A stretch of DNA of 64,000 bases from Actinoplanes sp. NBC_00393. Lineage in GTDB: Bacteria > Actinomycetota > Actinomycetes > Mycobacteriales > Micromonosporaceae. The stretch lies in the NCBI RefSeq assembly GCF_036053395.1, contig NZ_CP107942.1, positions 5,856,501 through 5,920,500 of the forward strand. Direction: 5' to 3'. The number at the start of each line of letters is the position of its first letter. The stretch's first letter is position 1. The translations under genes were made by a program, and so were the position numbers. A model generated the notes under the pieces. The model made no database searches and was not told where the DNA came from. It saw only the letters and a program-made list of their open reading frames with translations. Positions 17,949 through 26,070 of the stretch are shown here, piece by piece.

Positions 17949-20677
17949 GCCGGTTCACCGCCGAGTGATGCGATCCACCGCCGGATCCGGTCGGCGGCCA
18001 CGGTGTCCGGATGATCTGGTCCGTGGTCGTCCTCCAGCCCTTCGGCGGCGTTGTCGATGAGAACCCACGCCTGGTCGAACTGAAGATCCATCTGGTCGAG
18101 CGCGGCCGTCGCGTGCGCCAGATAACAGAGCGCCAGCGCGGTGTCCGTCGAGTCCGAACCGGATCGCTTGAGCTGTCTGTCGTAGTAGGTGCTCGCGAGG
18201 CCGAAAAGTTCGATCCGCTCGTCCATGTCGTCGGCATCGAGGCGGATGTCCTCCGGCAGCACACCGCCGGGCAAATCCGCGGTCGGCTCGACGGCCCCGA
18301 GTGGAGCCTCGTCGAGCCCCCGCACGCGTCCGATCAGTAAGGAACGCAGCGAACGGCGGGTGCGTGGGTGCGCCGGGCCTTGGACGTCGACCCGGATCCG
18401 GTACGCCTCGGCCAGCAGACGCAGGACTAGGTCCGGGTCGTCCTCGGCTGCGGCCGAGTTCTCCGCTGCGGCCGCGGTCGCGGCACGGGCCACCGGTGCG
18501 GCCCGGTGCTGTTCGTACACCTGCCGGAAGATGCGCCGGGCGCCGTCGCGGTCGGACAGCTCCAGCATGGTCACGGCCAGGCTCTCGTACGCGTCGAGAG
18601 TGCGTTCGTGGTCGTCGCCGTGCACGGACCGCACCGCGTCGTACACGTCCTTCTTTAGCCCCAGCGCCTTCTGCTGGTCACCGACGCGGCCGGTCGCGAT
18701 CGCCAGGTTGTGCAGCGCGTCCAGCGTGTCGGGATGCCCCGGCCCGTACCTGCGCTCGCGCGCCGTGTGAACCTGCCGGTACAGGTCACGGGCCACCTCG
18801 TGGTCACCGGCCGACGTGTGGACGACCGCGATGTTGTTGAGCGCCGTGAGCGCGTCGGGATCATCGGCTCCGAGCCGCTCGGCCAGTGCCTTGTGGACGC
18901 CTTCAAGAAGGCTCAGCGCCTTCGCATGATCACCGTGGAGCCCGTACGCCGTACCCAATCCCAGCCGCACAGCAAGCGTGACCGGGTCGTTCTCGCCCAG
19001 TCCCGCCCGGCAGACCTCGTGCAAGCGGTCGAAGACGTCGAGCGCGGCACGGCTGTCACCGAGTTTCATGTGGACCCGTCCGGCCTCGTTGAGCAGGTGC
19101 CATTCGTCGATGTCGTGCATTCCGGCGGCGACAGCGGCGACGTGCGGCAACAGAACGGCGGGCTCACCGATCGGACGCTGCCGTTCCCAGCTGGCGTCGA
19201 GCCACGCGCCGATCGTGTCCACCGCGGCCAGCCGCAGAGCCTGGCGGTGCGGATCGTCGTGATGCAGTGTTCGCACCGCGCGGAGAATCATCGGATGGAT
19301 CAGCAACGATCCGTCAGGCAGCTCCTCGGCCAGATGACGTGCGGTGGCCTCGGCCAGACCCGTGGCGACATGATCGAGTCCGCCGGCGTCGGCCAGGATG
19401 TCGGCGATCAGCGCTGCCGGGACGGGAGCCGATCCAAGCACGCTCGTCACCAACAGCAGGTCGCAGCCCGCTTCGGGCAGCTCGCGGACGGCGAGGGTCA
19501 CCGTGGCGGCGACGCTGCCGATGTGATCGGTGGACAGCCGGGGGCGCAGCTGCTCGGCCATGGCGAGCGCATCCCGGTCGGGGTCACGCACCGCGGTCGC
19601 CAGCTCGCGAAAGCCGGTGAAGCCCGGCGCGCCGGCCAGACCAGCGGCCAGGCGCAAGGCCAGGGCGTGTCTGCCCAGCGCGTCGACCACATCGCGCGCG
19701 GCGCCGTACTCGCGGCGGTCTTCGGCCAGCCGCTGGAGGCGTCGCGCAACTCGCTCGCCGGAGCCTGCCGGCCAGCGGCAGGTGAGCGCGGCAAGCGCCG
19801 CGGAGCGGCCGAGCCCGCCGATCCGGATGTGCTTGCGCGGATGCACCCAGCCCTGGAGGTCGTGCCGGGCCGTCACCAGCGTCCGGCCTTCCGGCGTCGG
19901 GGCGAGCAATGCCTTGAAGGCAGGCAGGTCGATGCCATCGGGCACGTCGTCCACCAGCCACAGGTACGGCAGGCCCGGCGCGGGAACGGCCTGCCCGGGA
20001 CCGAGCACGCCGCCCGGGAAGTCGTCGGCGAACAACCGGGCGTACTGCTCGGCCAGCATCGTCTTGCCCTCGCCGCCGGGACCGGTCACCGCGGCGACCT
20101 GTCCCCCGATGGTGGCATCGTCCTCGGGGAACAGCGCATCGTGGATGCGCCACAGCTCGAACTCCCGGCCGTAGAGCTCGTGCGGGTCACGCCGAGGGCC
20201 GGTGCGCCAGGGCGCGGGCATCGGATCGGGTGCGTCGCCGAGCCGGCGGGAGTCCACGTCACCCAGGCGGGCGACATACTCGGCGATCTGCGCGGCGATG
20301 GTGCGCGGGTCCGAGTCGGTCCGCGGAAGCCGCCAGTGGTGCAACCGCTCGGGTCGCACGTCCGCGATGTCCATGCCCTGGATCACCGCGAGCACCCGGG
20401 CGCGGCTGCGGTGCAGGCGGTACGAGCGCAGCAGAGCGAAATGCATCTCCTGACGGCAGTACTCACTGGCCGGCAGCGACGGTGTGTAAAGGACGACCAC
20501 AACTCGCGCGGAGCGAAGCGCGGCGTCGACGCCCTCGGAGATGTGGTCGTAGTCCTGCAACCCGGGCTCGTCCTGGAAGACGGTGAGCCCCGCCTCGGTC
20601 AGCGCGTCGTAAAGCTCGTCGGCCCGCCGCTTGTCCACCCACGAGTAGCACAGGAAGACGTCAGTCCCGTCGGTCAC
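17945..20677 (-). CDS. TIR-NB-ARC-TPR STAND protein, second copy
   Basis: A 910-residue TIR-STAND protein. The TIR domain begins almost at the start (DVFLCYSWVDKRRADELYDAL), with FQDEPGLQDYDHISEGVDAAL as the alphaA/BB region and SEYCRQEMHFALL carrying the catalytic-position Glu77. Walker A is GPGGEGKT (199-206) and Walker B is YLWLVDDVPDG. A NB-ARC helical region is followed by many TPRs with the kinesin-light-chain-like pattern (GLGTAYGLHGDHAKALSLLE, NNIAVVHTSAGDHEVARDLY, HNLAIATGRVGDQQKALGL). I chose GTG 20677, with AAAGGG upstream, because the TIR starts there; an ATG at 20707 is in frame. It overlaps the LuxR-type gene by 17 bases and the other TIR-STAND gene by 4. Confidence 0.85.
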   Translation of the reverse strand: MTDGTDVFLCYSWVDKRRADELYDALTEAGLTVFQDEPGLQDYDHISEGVDAALRSARVVVVLYTPSLPASEYCRQEMHFALLRSYRLHRSRARVLAVIQGMDIADVRPERLHHWRLPRTDSDPRTIAAQIAEYVARLGDVDSRRLGDAPDPMPAPWRTGPRRDPHELYGREFELWRIHDALFPEDDATIGGQVAAVTGPGGEGKTMLAEQYARLFADDFPGGVLGPGQAVPAPGLPYLWLVDDVPDGIDLPAFKALLAPTPEGRTLVTARHDLQGWVHPRKHIRIGGLGRSAALAALTCRWPAGSGERVARRLQRLAEDRREYGAARDVVDALGRHALALRLAAGLAGAPGFTGFRELATAVRDPDRDALAMAEQLRPRLSTDHIGSVAATVTLAVRELPEAGCDLLLVTSVLGSAPVPAALIADILADAGGLDHVATGLAEATARHLAEELPDGSLLIHPMILRAVRTLHHDDPHRQALRLAAVDTIGAWLDASWERQRPIGEPAVLLPHVAAVAAGMHDIDEWHLLNEAGRVHMKLGDSRAALDVFDRLHEVCRAGLGENDPVTLAVRLGLGTAYGLHGDHAKALSLLEGVHKALAERLGADDPDALTALNNIAVVHTSAGDHEVARDLYRQVHTARERRYGPGHPDTLDALHNLAIATGRVGDQQKALGLKKDVYDAVRSVHGDDHERTLDAYESLAVTMLELSDRDGARRIFRQVYEQHRAAPVARAATAAAAENSAAAEDDPDLVLRLLAEAYRIRVDVQGPAHPRTRRSLRSLLIGRVRGLDEAPLGAVEPTADLPGGVLPEDIRLDADDMDERIELFGLASTYYDRQLKRSGSDSTDTALALCYLAHATAALDQMDLQFDQAWVLIDNAAEGLEDDHGPDHPDTVAADRIRRWIASLGGEPA

Positions 20678-21038
20678 CGTTGACCCTTTCGTGGCCGCCG
20701 CAGGCAAGCGTGGCGAGGTGCACTCTGGATGGTATCTCCAGTTTTCGGAAGATCTGTCGCAGATGAAAGTTGACCGTGTGCGGCGAGATTCGCAACCGAT
20801 GAGCGATCTGCTGGTTGGTCAGGCCCCGGCCGACCAGGGTCGCCACCATCGCCTCCCGCGTGGTCAGCGGGGAGAAGCACCCATTGGCGTTTCCCGGTCG
20901 CAGGCACGGCCGGAGCCGTTCGATCAGGGCCTCCACGTCAGCCGGCGCGCCACGGACAGCGATCTCCACACCTGCGGCGCCGAGCTTGACCAGCACTCGG
21001 CGGACTGTTGAGGTGTCTGGCATCGGCTCGGCGCACAT
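20661..21038 (-). CDS. LuxR-type HTH protein heading the TIR-STAND operon
   Basis: A 125-residue protein. An N-terminal domain of about 55 residues (VLVKLGAAGVEIAVRGAPADVEALIERLRP) of no recognised family is joined to a LuxR/GerE HTH (LTTREAMVATLVGRGLTNQQIAHRLRISPHTVNFHLRQIFRKLEI). The ATG has a textbook AGGAGG site 6 bases upstream. The 3' end overlaps the TIR-STAND gene start, so expression is coupled. It is probably the regulator of the operon; it has no receiver domain, so the signal may come through the small N-terminal domain. Confidence 0.82.
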   Translation of the reverse strand: MCAEPMPDTSTVRRVLVKLGAAGVEIAVRGAPADVEALIERLRPCLRPGNANGCFSPLTTREAMVATLVGRGLTNQQIAHRLRISPHTVNFHLRQIFRKLEIPSRVHLATLACGGHERVNGDRRD

Positions 21039-21111
21039 GTCGGCCTCCTGTCGCGGTCGAATTCAACGACTCGACTGTCGGCCCGGGGCCAGAGAATCGA
21101 TCTCGGCCAAT

Positions 21112-21129
21112 TCTGAAGTGGATCTGAAA
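21112..21129 (+). promoter_or_regulatory. Candidate SARP-type direct repeat upstream of the AfsR-like gene
   Basis: TCTGAAG and TCTGAAA begin 11 bases apart (21112 and 21123), the spacing at which SARP DNA-binding domains read heptamer direct repeats. They lie about 40 bases before the AfsR-like start, in the 127-bp divergent promoter region shared with the LuxR-type gene. Autoregulation is inferred. Confidence 0.35.
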
Positions 21130-21165
21130 GTTCACAACCTGTGATCCGTACGGTACAGATGGTGC

Positions 21166-23949
21166 ATGGTCGACGCATCGGTTCGTTTCACCGTTCTGGG
21201 ACCGGTACGAGTACTCACCGATGCGGGACCGATCGACGTCGGCGGCGCGACGGCCCGAGCGGTCCTGGCCCTGCTCCTGGTACGCGCAGAGGCCGGCGCC
21301 GGAATCGAGGAGATCATCTCGTCGGTGTGGGGCTCGCCCGGCGGCGCCACCCGCGACAGCGCCTACCACTACGTCTCCGGCCTGCGGAAGGTCCTGAAAC
21401 GCGCGCAGCTCGACGCCGAACTGGAGAGCCGCCGCCCCCGCTACCGGCTGCTCGTGGACCCCGACAAGGTCGACTGGCACCGGTTCCGGCGCCTGGTGGC
21501 GCAGGCCCGCGCCGAACGCGAGCGGCACGAGCCCCAGCAGGCCGCCATGCTGCTGCGCGAGGCGCTGGAGCTGTGGCGCGGTGACCCGCTGTCCGACGTC
21601 GGCGACCGGCTCCTGCCGCTGCGCCGTGACCTGATCGAGCAGCGCCTCGTCGCGGTCGAGATGCTCGCCACGATCGAGGCACAACTGGGCCATGCCGACG
21701 AGGTGGTCCAACTGCTGAGCGACGACGTCACGTCCGGACCGTTACGGGAGGGCACGGCAGCGCTGCTCATCGACGCGCTGACCGCGCTGGGCAGGCGGGA
21801 CGACGCCGGGCAGATCTATCGGCGGGCGCATCGGCGGCTGGCCGAGGAACAGGGGCTCGAACCCGGCGAGCAGTTGCAGGCCGCCCACCAGCGCGCGTTG
21901 CGAAGCACCGGCGCCGCCGTCGCGGTGCGCGCCCCTGCCACGTCGGTGGCGACCGGTGACCGGCCGATCTCCGGTCTGCCACGACCCGACCGGCACTTCA
22001 CCGACCGCGAGCAGGAGCTGAGCCGGATCCTCGACGCGATGGGCACGCCCTCACCGGCATCGGTCTGCGCCCTCTTCGGCATGGGCGGCTCGGGAAAGAC
22101 CGCGCTGGCCGTACGTGCTGCCCACGCGCTGTCCGACGCCTTCCCCGACGGAGTGATCTTCCTCGACCTGCATGGATACACGAACCGGCGAGATCCGCTG
22201 ACCGCGGCCGAGACGCTGGAGCGGCTCGTGCGCCGCCTACGCGTCGACGCCGCGCTGATCCCCGTCGACCTCGACGAGCTGGCCGCGTTCTACCACGACC
22301 TGATCGACGGCCGGCGGTTGCTGTTCGTCCTCGACAACGTCCACGACGCCGCGCAGGTACGTCCGGTCCTGCCGCGGCCGGGCGGGTGCGCGGCGATCGT
22401 CACCAGTCGCCGCCGCCTGAGCGCCCTGGATGACGCGCTCGTCCAGCCCCTCGACGTACTCGAGCCACGGGATGCGATGGACCTCTTCCGCGCTGTGGCG
22501 CACGCCGAGTCGCCGCCCGACGAGTCCGGCGACGATGTGCTGCGCCGGATCGTCGACCTGTGCGGGCGTCTACCGCTCGCGATCAGGATCGCGGCCGCCC
22601 GCTACCGTGCGAGCCAGGACTATTCACTGACCGCATTGGAGACGGCACTCTCGGTGGAATCCGATCGACTCGGCGAGCTCGAGGACGACGACCGCAGCGT
22701 CACCGCGTCCTTCCGCGTCTCGCTCAACGACCTGCCCGACCCGCTCGCTCGCACGTTCATGCTGCTGGGCCTGCACATCAGCGGTTCCTTCGACGCACAC
22801 TCGGTGGCCGCGCTGGTCGACATCTCGGAAGCCGAGGCCCGGCGGCACCTGCGGCAGTTGTCCGAGCGCCACCTCGTGGCCGATCACAGCCCGGGCCGTT
22901 TCCACTTCCACGATCTGGTTGCGGTCTTCGCCCGGCAGCACGGTTCCGCGACGGTCCCGGAGGCTGAGAGGGCGGCGGCATTGCACCGCCTCGCCGACTA
23001 CTTCCTGCGTACGGCCGACGCCGCTGATCGCTTGATCACCCCACACCGCTACCGGGTACGCCTGGAACTGCTCGACCGGCAAGCGGACATCCCACCCCTG
23101 CCGGACTACGACGCCGCCCTGCAGTGGCTCACGACGGAGAACGGCAACCTGGCGCAGATGTGCCTGCAAGCGGCCGACTCAGGATGGGACGAGTTGTGCT
23201 GGCAACTCGCGTACACCCTTCGCGGCTACTACTACCTCGCCAAACGCTGGCAGCCGTGGACCGCCACCCACGAAGCGGCGCTCGAGGCCACCCGCCGCTG
23301 CGGGGACCGGCGGGCCGAGGCGATGATCGTCAACAACCTCGGCCTGGCATACCTGGAACAGCACGAACCGCAGCAAGCCGCTGACCGTTACGAACAGGCC
23401 CGCGAGCTGTTCGGTGAGGTAGGCGACGAGCACGGTGAGGCCACCGCCCGAGCCAATCTGGCCTGGCTGCACTACGAGAACCGGGACTACCGGACCTTCC
23501 TGGACGAGATGCGGCCGGTCTACGACTTCTACCAGCGCTCGGGCTCCGACCGGAACGCCGCCATCACGCTGCGCGGGATCGGCCTGGTCGAGGCCGAACT
23601 GGGCAACACCCGCGAGGCGACCGCCGACCTGCTGGCGTCGCTCGACGAGTTCGAGCGCATCGGTCTGCGCATGGACGCCGCGATGACGTTCAACGCGCTG
23701 GGCGAGATCTACCAGCGCATCGGCGACGCCGACCACGCCGTCGAGGCGTTCAACCAGGCCGTCGGGGCGGCACGAAGCTCGGGCAGCATCTTCGAGCGGG
23801 CCCGGGCACAACACCATCTCGGCGAGCTGGCCGCCGCGGCCGGCGACGGGTACGAGGCACGGCGGCAATGGGCCCTCGCGCTGGAGGCGTACGAAACGCT
23901 GGGAGCGCCGCAGGCTGCTCAGGTCCGCGCGCGCCTGGCAGGTCGCTAA
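21166..23949 (+). CDS. AfsR-like SARP-NB-ARC-TPR regulator
   Basis: A 927-residue AfsR/DnrI/RedD-type regulator. Residues 1-95 are the winged-helix SARP DNA-binding domain (FTVLGPVRVLTDAGPIDVGG...SAYHYVSGLRKVLKRA). The bacterial transcriptional activation domain (BTAD) extends to about 250 (VDWHRFRRLVAQARAE...RAHRRLAEEQGLEPGEQLQ). A NB-ARC ATPase follows, with Walker A GMGGSGKT near 305-312 and Walker B LLFVLDNVHD. C-terminal TPRs end the protein (NNLGLAYLEQHEPQQAADRYEQA). It is divergent from the LuxR-TIR-STAND operon and upstream of the TIR-TIR-peptidase operon, so it is well placed to sense a signal and activate both. That is inference from position. Confidence 0.88.
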   Translation: MVDASVRFTVLGPVRVLTDAGPIDVGGATARAVLALLLVRAEAGAGIEEIISSVWGSPGGATRDSAYHYVSGLRKVLKRAQLDAELESRRPRYRLLVDPDKVDWHRFRRLVAQARAERERHEPQQAAMLLREALELWRGDPLSDVGDRLLPLRRDLIEQRLVAVEMLATIEAQLGHADEVVQLLSDDVTSGPLREGTAALLIDALTALGRRDDAGQIYRRAHRRLAEEQGLEPGEQLQAAHQRALRSTGAAVAVRAPATSVATGDRPISGLPRPDRHFTDREQELSRILDAMGTPSPASVCALFGMGGSGKTALAVRAAHALSDAFPDGVIFLDLHGYTNRRDPLTAAETLERLVRRLRVDAALIPVDLDELAAFYHDLIDGRRLLFVLDNVHDAAQVRPVLPRPGGCAAIVTSRRRLSALDDALVQPLDVLEPRDAMDLFRAVAHAESPPDESGDDVLRRIVDLCGRLPLAIRIAAARYRASQDYSLTALETALSVESDRLGELEDDDRSVTASFRVSLNDLPDPLARTFMLLGLHISGSFDAHSVAALVDISEAEARRHLRQLSERHLVADHSPGRFHFHDLVAVFARQHGSATVPEAERAAALHRLADYFLRTADAADRLITPHRYRVRLELLDRQADIPPLPDYDAALQWLTTENGNLAQMCLQAADSGWDELCWQLAYTLRGYYYLAKRWQPWTATHEAALEATRRCGDRRAEAMIVNNLGLAYLEQHEPQQAADRYEQARELFGEVGDEHGEATARANLAWLHYENRDYRTFLDEMRPVYDFYQRSGSDRNAAITLRGIGLVEAELGNTREATADLLASLDEFERIGLRMDAAMTFNALGEIYQRIGDADHAVEAFNQAVGAARSSGSIFERARAQHHLGELAAAAGDGYEARRQWALALEAYETLGAPQAAQVRARLAGR

Positions 23950-23990
23950 CGTTCAGACGTCTTCCCATATCACCCGCCGACGATCAAGTC

Positions 23991-24297
23991 ATGAACCTCG
24001 ATCACACCTTCGTCGAGCAGGTCCTCCAACAGATCGCCTCGAGCCTGATCATCTGGCTGTTCAGCCTGCCGATCCGGGCATTGCGACGGCGCGTCTTCGG
24101 TCCACCGGCGACCGTCGTCGTGGTGCCCGAGTCCGTCGTCATCCTCGTCGAGTCCACCCGGCCGGGCCTGCGCCCGGCCCGCGATTGCTCGAGTCGGGCA
24201 TCGCAGTCCTGCGGCAAGTCGCCCGGCTCCCCATCCTTCCAGGCTGGGGAGCCGCGTCCTCAGCCGCGTAAGGTCCAGCTCGGACTAGAATCGCCCG
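23991..24297 (+). other. Possible small membrane protein reading frame
   Basis: From ATG 23991 the frame encodes MNLDHTFVEQVLQQIASSL, then an amphipathic-hydrophobic stretch (IIWLFSLPIRALRRRVFGPP) and VVVVPESVVILVEST, which looks like real coding for about 55 residues. After that the composition becomes random, and the frame runs on into the TIR gene until 24674. It may be a small membrane-associated protein whose 3' end has decayed. Confidence 0.3.
24225..24253 (+). terminator. Hairpin between the AfsR-like gene and the TIR operon
   Basis: A perfect 9-bp stem (GGCTCCCCA with TGGGGAGCC) with an 11-nt loop and no T-tract, 45 bases before the TIR gene. It may partly separate transcription of the TIR operon from the AfsR-like gene. 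Confidence 0.45.
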
Positions 24298-25227
24298 GTG
24301 ACCGAGAGTACCGAAATGTACGACGTCGCATTTTCGTTCGCCGGAGCGCAACGATCTCTCGTCGTACCCGTCGTTCGTGCCTGCCAGGCTCTCGGCTTGA
24401 AGGTCTTCTACGACAAGGACAACACGGTCGAGTTCTGGGGCCGCAACTTCATCACCGGCATGCGCACCATCTACGGGGGCACGAAGGCCCGGTACGTCGC
24501 TCCGTTCCTGTCGAAGGAATACCTGGCGAGCGCGTACCCGATGGACGAGTTCAACACGGCGATGCGGCGCGCCATCGAGATCAGCGCAGACAGCTATCTC
24601 CTGCCGATCATCGTCGGATCTGTCCACGTGCCGCCCGAGCTGCTCAACCCTGCGGTCGGCTACCTGCGACTTGAGGACCACACGCCCGGCCAACTGGCGA
24701 AGATCATCGCCGAGCGGGTCGGCGCCGCACGCGAACGCCGCCAGGAACCGCGCGTGGTGATGGACGTTGTCCACGACACGTTCGGGGTCCGGCTGCCCCG
24801 CCTGCCCACGACCGACTTCAGCTCGTACGAGACTTTGGAAGATGCCCTAGCCCGAGTAGGCGCCCTCTTCCAGACCTCGGCGAACAAGTTGACGCCCTTC
24901 GGAGTGCGCTGCCTGGTCCGGGTTTCCGGCACCGCCGTCGATGTCCGCGTCGAGCGGCAGGGCCGCCCGGTGTGCGGTCTGCGGTTGTACTTCGCCGACG
25001 CCATCGCCGAAAACCGGTTGCTGATGGCCTTCCAGTGGCCGCTCATCAGCGGCAACGGGTACAACGGCTGGGTGACCGCGCAATGGGACACCGACACCGG
25101 CCGGCCCGGTCTGGAGTTCACCGATTCGGGGTCAGTCGCCAGCTCACCATCCATGGTGACCGCTGACGAGCTCTTCCACCACCTGTGGGGGAAGGTTATC
25201 GATCATCTGGAGAGCGTGCGCGGCTGA
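24298..25227 (+). CDS. TIR-domain protein with unknown C-terminal domain
   Basis: A 309-residue protein. The TIR domain spans residues about 7-150: YDVAFSFAGAQR, KVFYDKDNTVEFWGRNF (BB-loop region), RYVAPFLSKEY, and AYPMDEFNTAM, whose Glu84 is at the NADase catalytic position. YLLPIIVG and GYLRLEDHT close the fold. Residues about 170-309 form a beta-rich domain I cannot assign (CLVRVSGTAVDVRVE...GLRLYFADA...NGYNGWVTAQWD). It heads an operon of TIR, degenerate TIR and metallopeptidase with 24-bp and 1-bp junctions. It is probably the active NAD-consuming or signal-making enzyme of the unit, by inference. Confidence 0.8.
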   Translation: MTESTEMYDVAFSFAGAQRSLVVPVVRACQALGLKVFYDKDNTVEFWGRNFITGMRTIYGGTKARYVAPFLSKEYLASAYPMDEFNTAMRRAIEISADSYLLPIIVGSVHVPPELLNPAVGYLRLEDHTPGQLAKIIAERVGAARERRQEPRVVMDVVHDTFGVRLPRLPTTDFSSYETLEDALARVGALFQTSANKLTPFGVRCLVRVSGTAVDVRVERQGRPVCGLRLYFADAIAENRLLMAFQWPLISGNGYNGWVTAQWDTDTGRPGLEFTDSGSVASSPSMVTADELFHHLWGKVIDHLESVRG

Positions 25228-25251
25228 CGGCATGGGTCTCATGGAGGGCGA

Positions 25252-26070
25252 ATGACGCAGCTCGAAGCTCTGGTCCGGTTCTGCGAACCGCTCTCCGCCG
25301 ACGACCTGCTGGCCGCTCTCGGTTCCGCGCTCGACGGATCCGAGCTCAACGTGTCGCCCGTCGACCCGGAGCGACTCCGGCGATTCGCCCGTCACTGGCT
25401 CCACACGAAAGCCGGCAATCTGCGCGAGCGAGTCCGCCGGACCGAGACCTACCGTCTCTGGGTCGCGACCGCCGGGCCAGAGCAGGTCATGGAGGCGGAC
25501 GTCCTGGCGGGTGCGCTCGCTGAAGACGGGTTCCGGGATGAGATCGCCGCGCCGACGGCGGTCGCTCTTCAACGGACCGAGATCGCCGAGGCCGAAGACT
25601 ACGACGTCGCGGTGTCCTGCGCCGAGCAGGAGTCCGACTACGTCCAGAGCGTCGTCTCCGCGGCCCGCGAGCGGGATCTCCGCGTCTTCTACGAGAAGGA
25701 GATGACCTACGAGTGGTGGGGACGGAACTTTATTCTCGAAGGACGGCGGATCTACGGCCGGCGCGCCCGGTACTTCGTGCCCTTCATCTCGGCCGGTTAC
25801 CTGCGGGAGGCGCGGCACCGCGACGCCTTCGAGTACGCCGTTTCGGCCGCCGTCTCACGCCGGGACGACTACATCCTGCCTGTACTGGTCGGTGACGTGC
25901 GGGTAAGGCCGGAACTCCTCGATCCAGCCATCGGCTACCTGCGCGCCGAGGATCACACGCCCGCGGACCTGGCCGCGAAACTCGCGCAGAGGGTGACATC
26001 GCCGACAGCGCGCGACGCCCGCGCCCGGGATTTCGGCACTGTCGCCCACGACCTGGCAGCGAATCCGTGA
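25252..26070 (+). CDS. TIR-domain protein with N-terminal helical domain and no catalytic glutamate
   Basis: A 272-residue protein. Residues 1-105 form a helical domain of unknown family (LEALVRFCEPLSADDLLAAL...WLHTKAGNLRERVRRTETYRLW). A TIR domain of the same subfamily as the upstream protein follows (YDVAVSCAEQESDYV, RVFYEKEMTYEWWGRNF, RYFVPFISAGY, DYILPVLVG, GYLRAEDHT). Aligned by eye, Glu84 of the upstream TIR falls on Ala192 here (RDAFEYA instead of MDEFNTA), so this TIR probably lacks NADase activity and may be a sensor or regulatory partner. A GGAGGG ribosome site precedes the ATG, and the stop overlaps the next start (TGATG). Confidence 0.8.
   Translation: MTQLEALVRFCEPLSADDLLAALGSALDGSELNVSPVDPERLRRFARHWLHTKAGNLRERVRRTETYRLWVATAGPEQVMEADVLAGALAEDGFRDEIAAPTAVALQRTEIAEAEDYDVAVSCAEQESDYVQSVVSAARERDLRVFYEKEMTYEWWGRNFILEGRRIYGRRARYFVPFISAGYLREARHRDAFEYAVSAAVSRRDDYILPVLVGDVRVRPELLDPAIGYLRAEDHTPADLAAKLAQRVTSPTARDARARDFGTVAHDLAANP

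Noticed and set aside
21141..22967. Alternate-frame Arg/Ala/Pro-rich frames inside the AfsR-like gene
   Set aside because: No domains, and they lie wholly within a well-supported gene.
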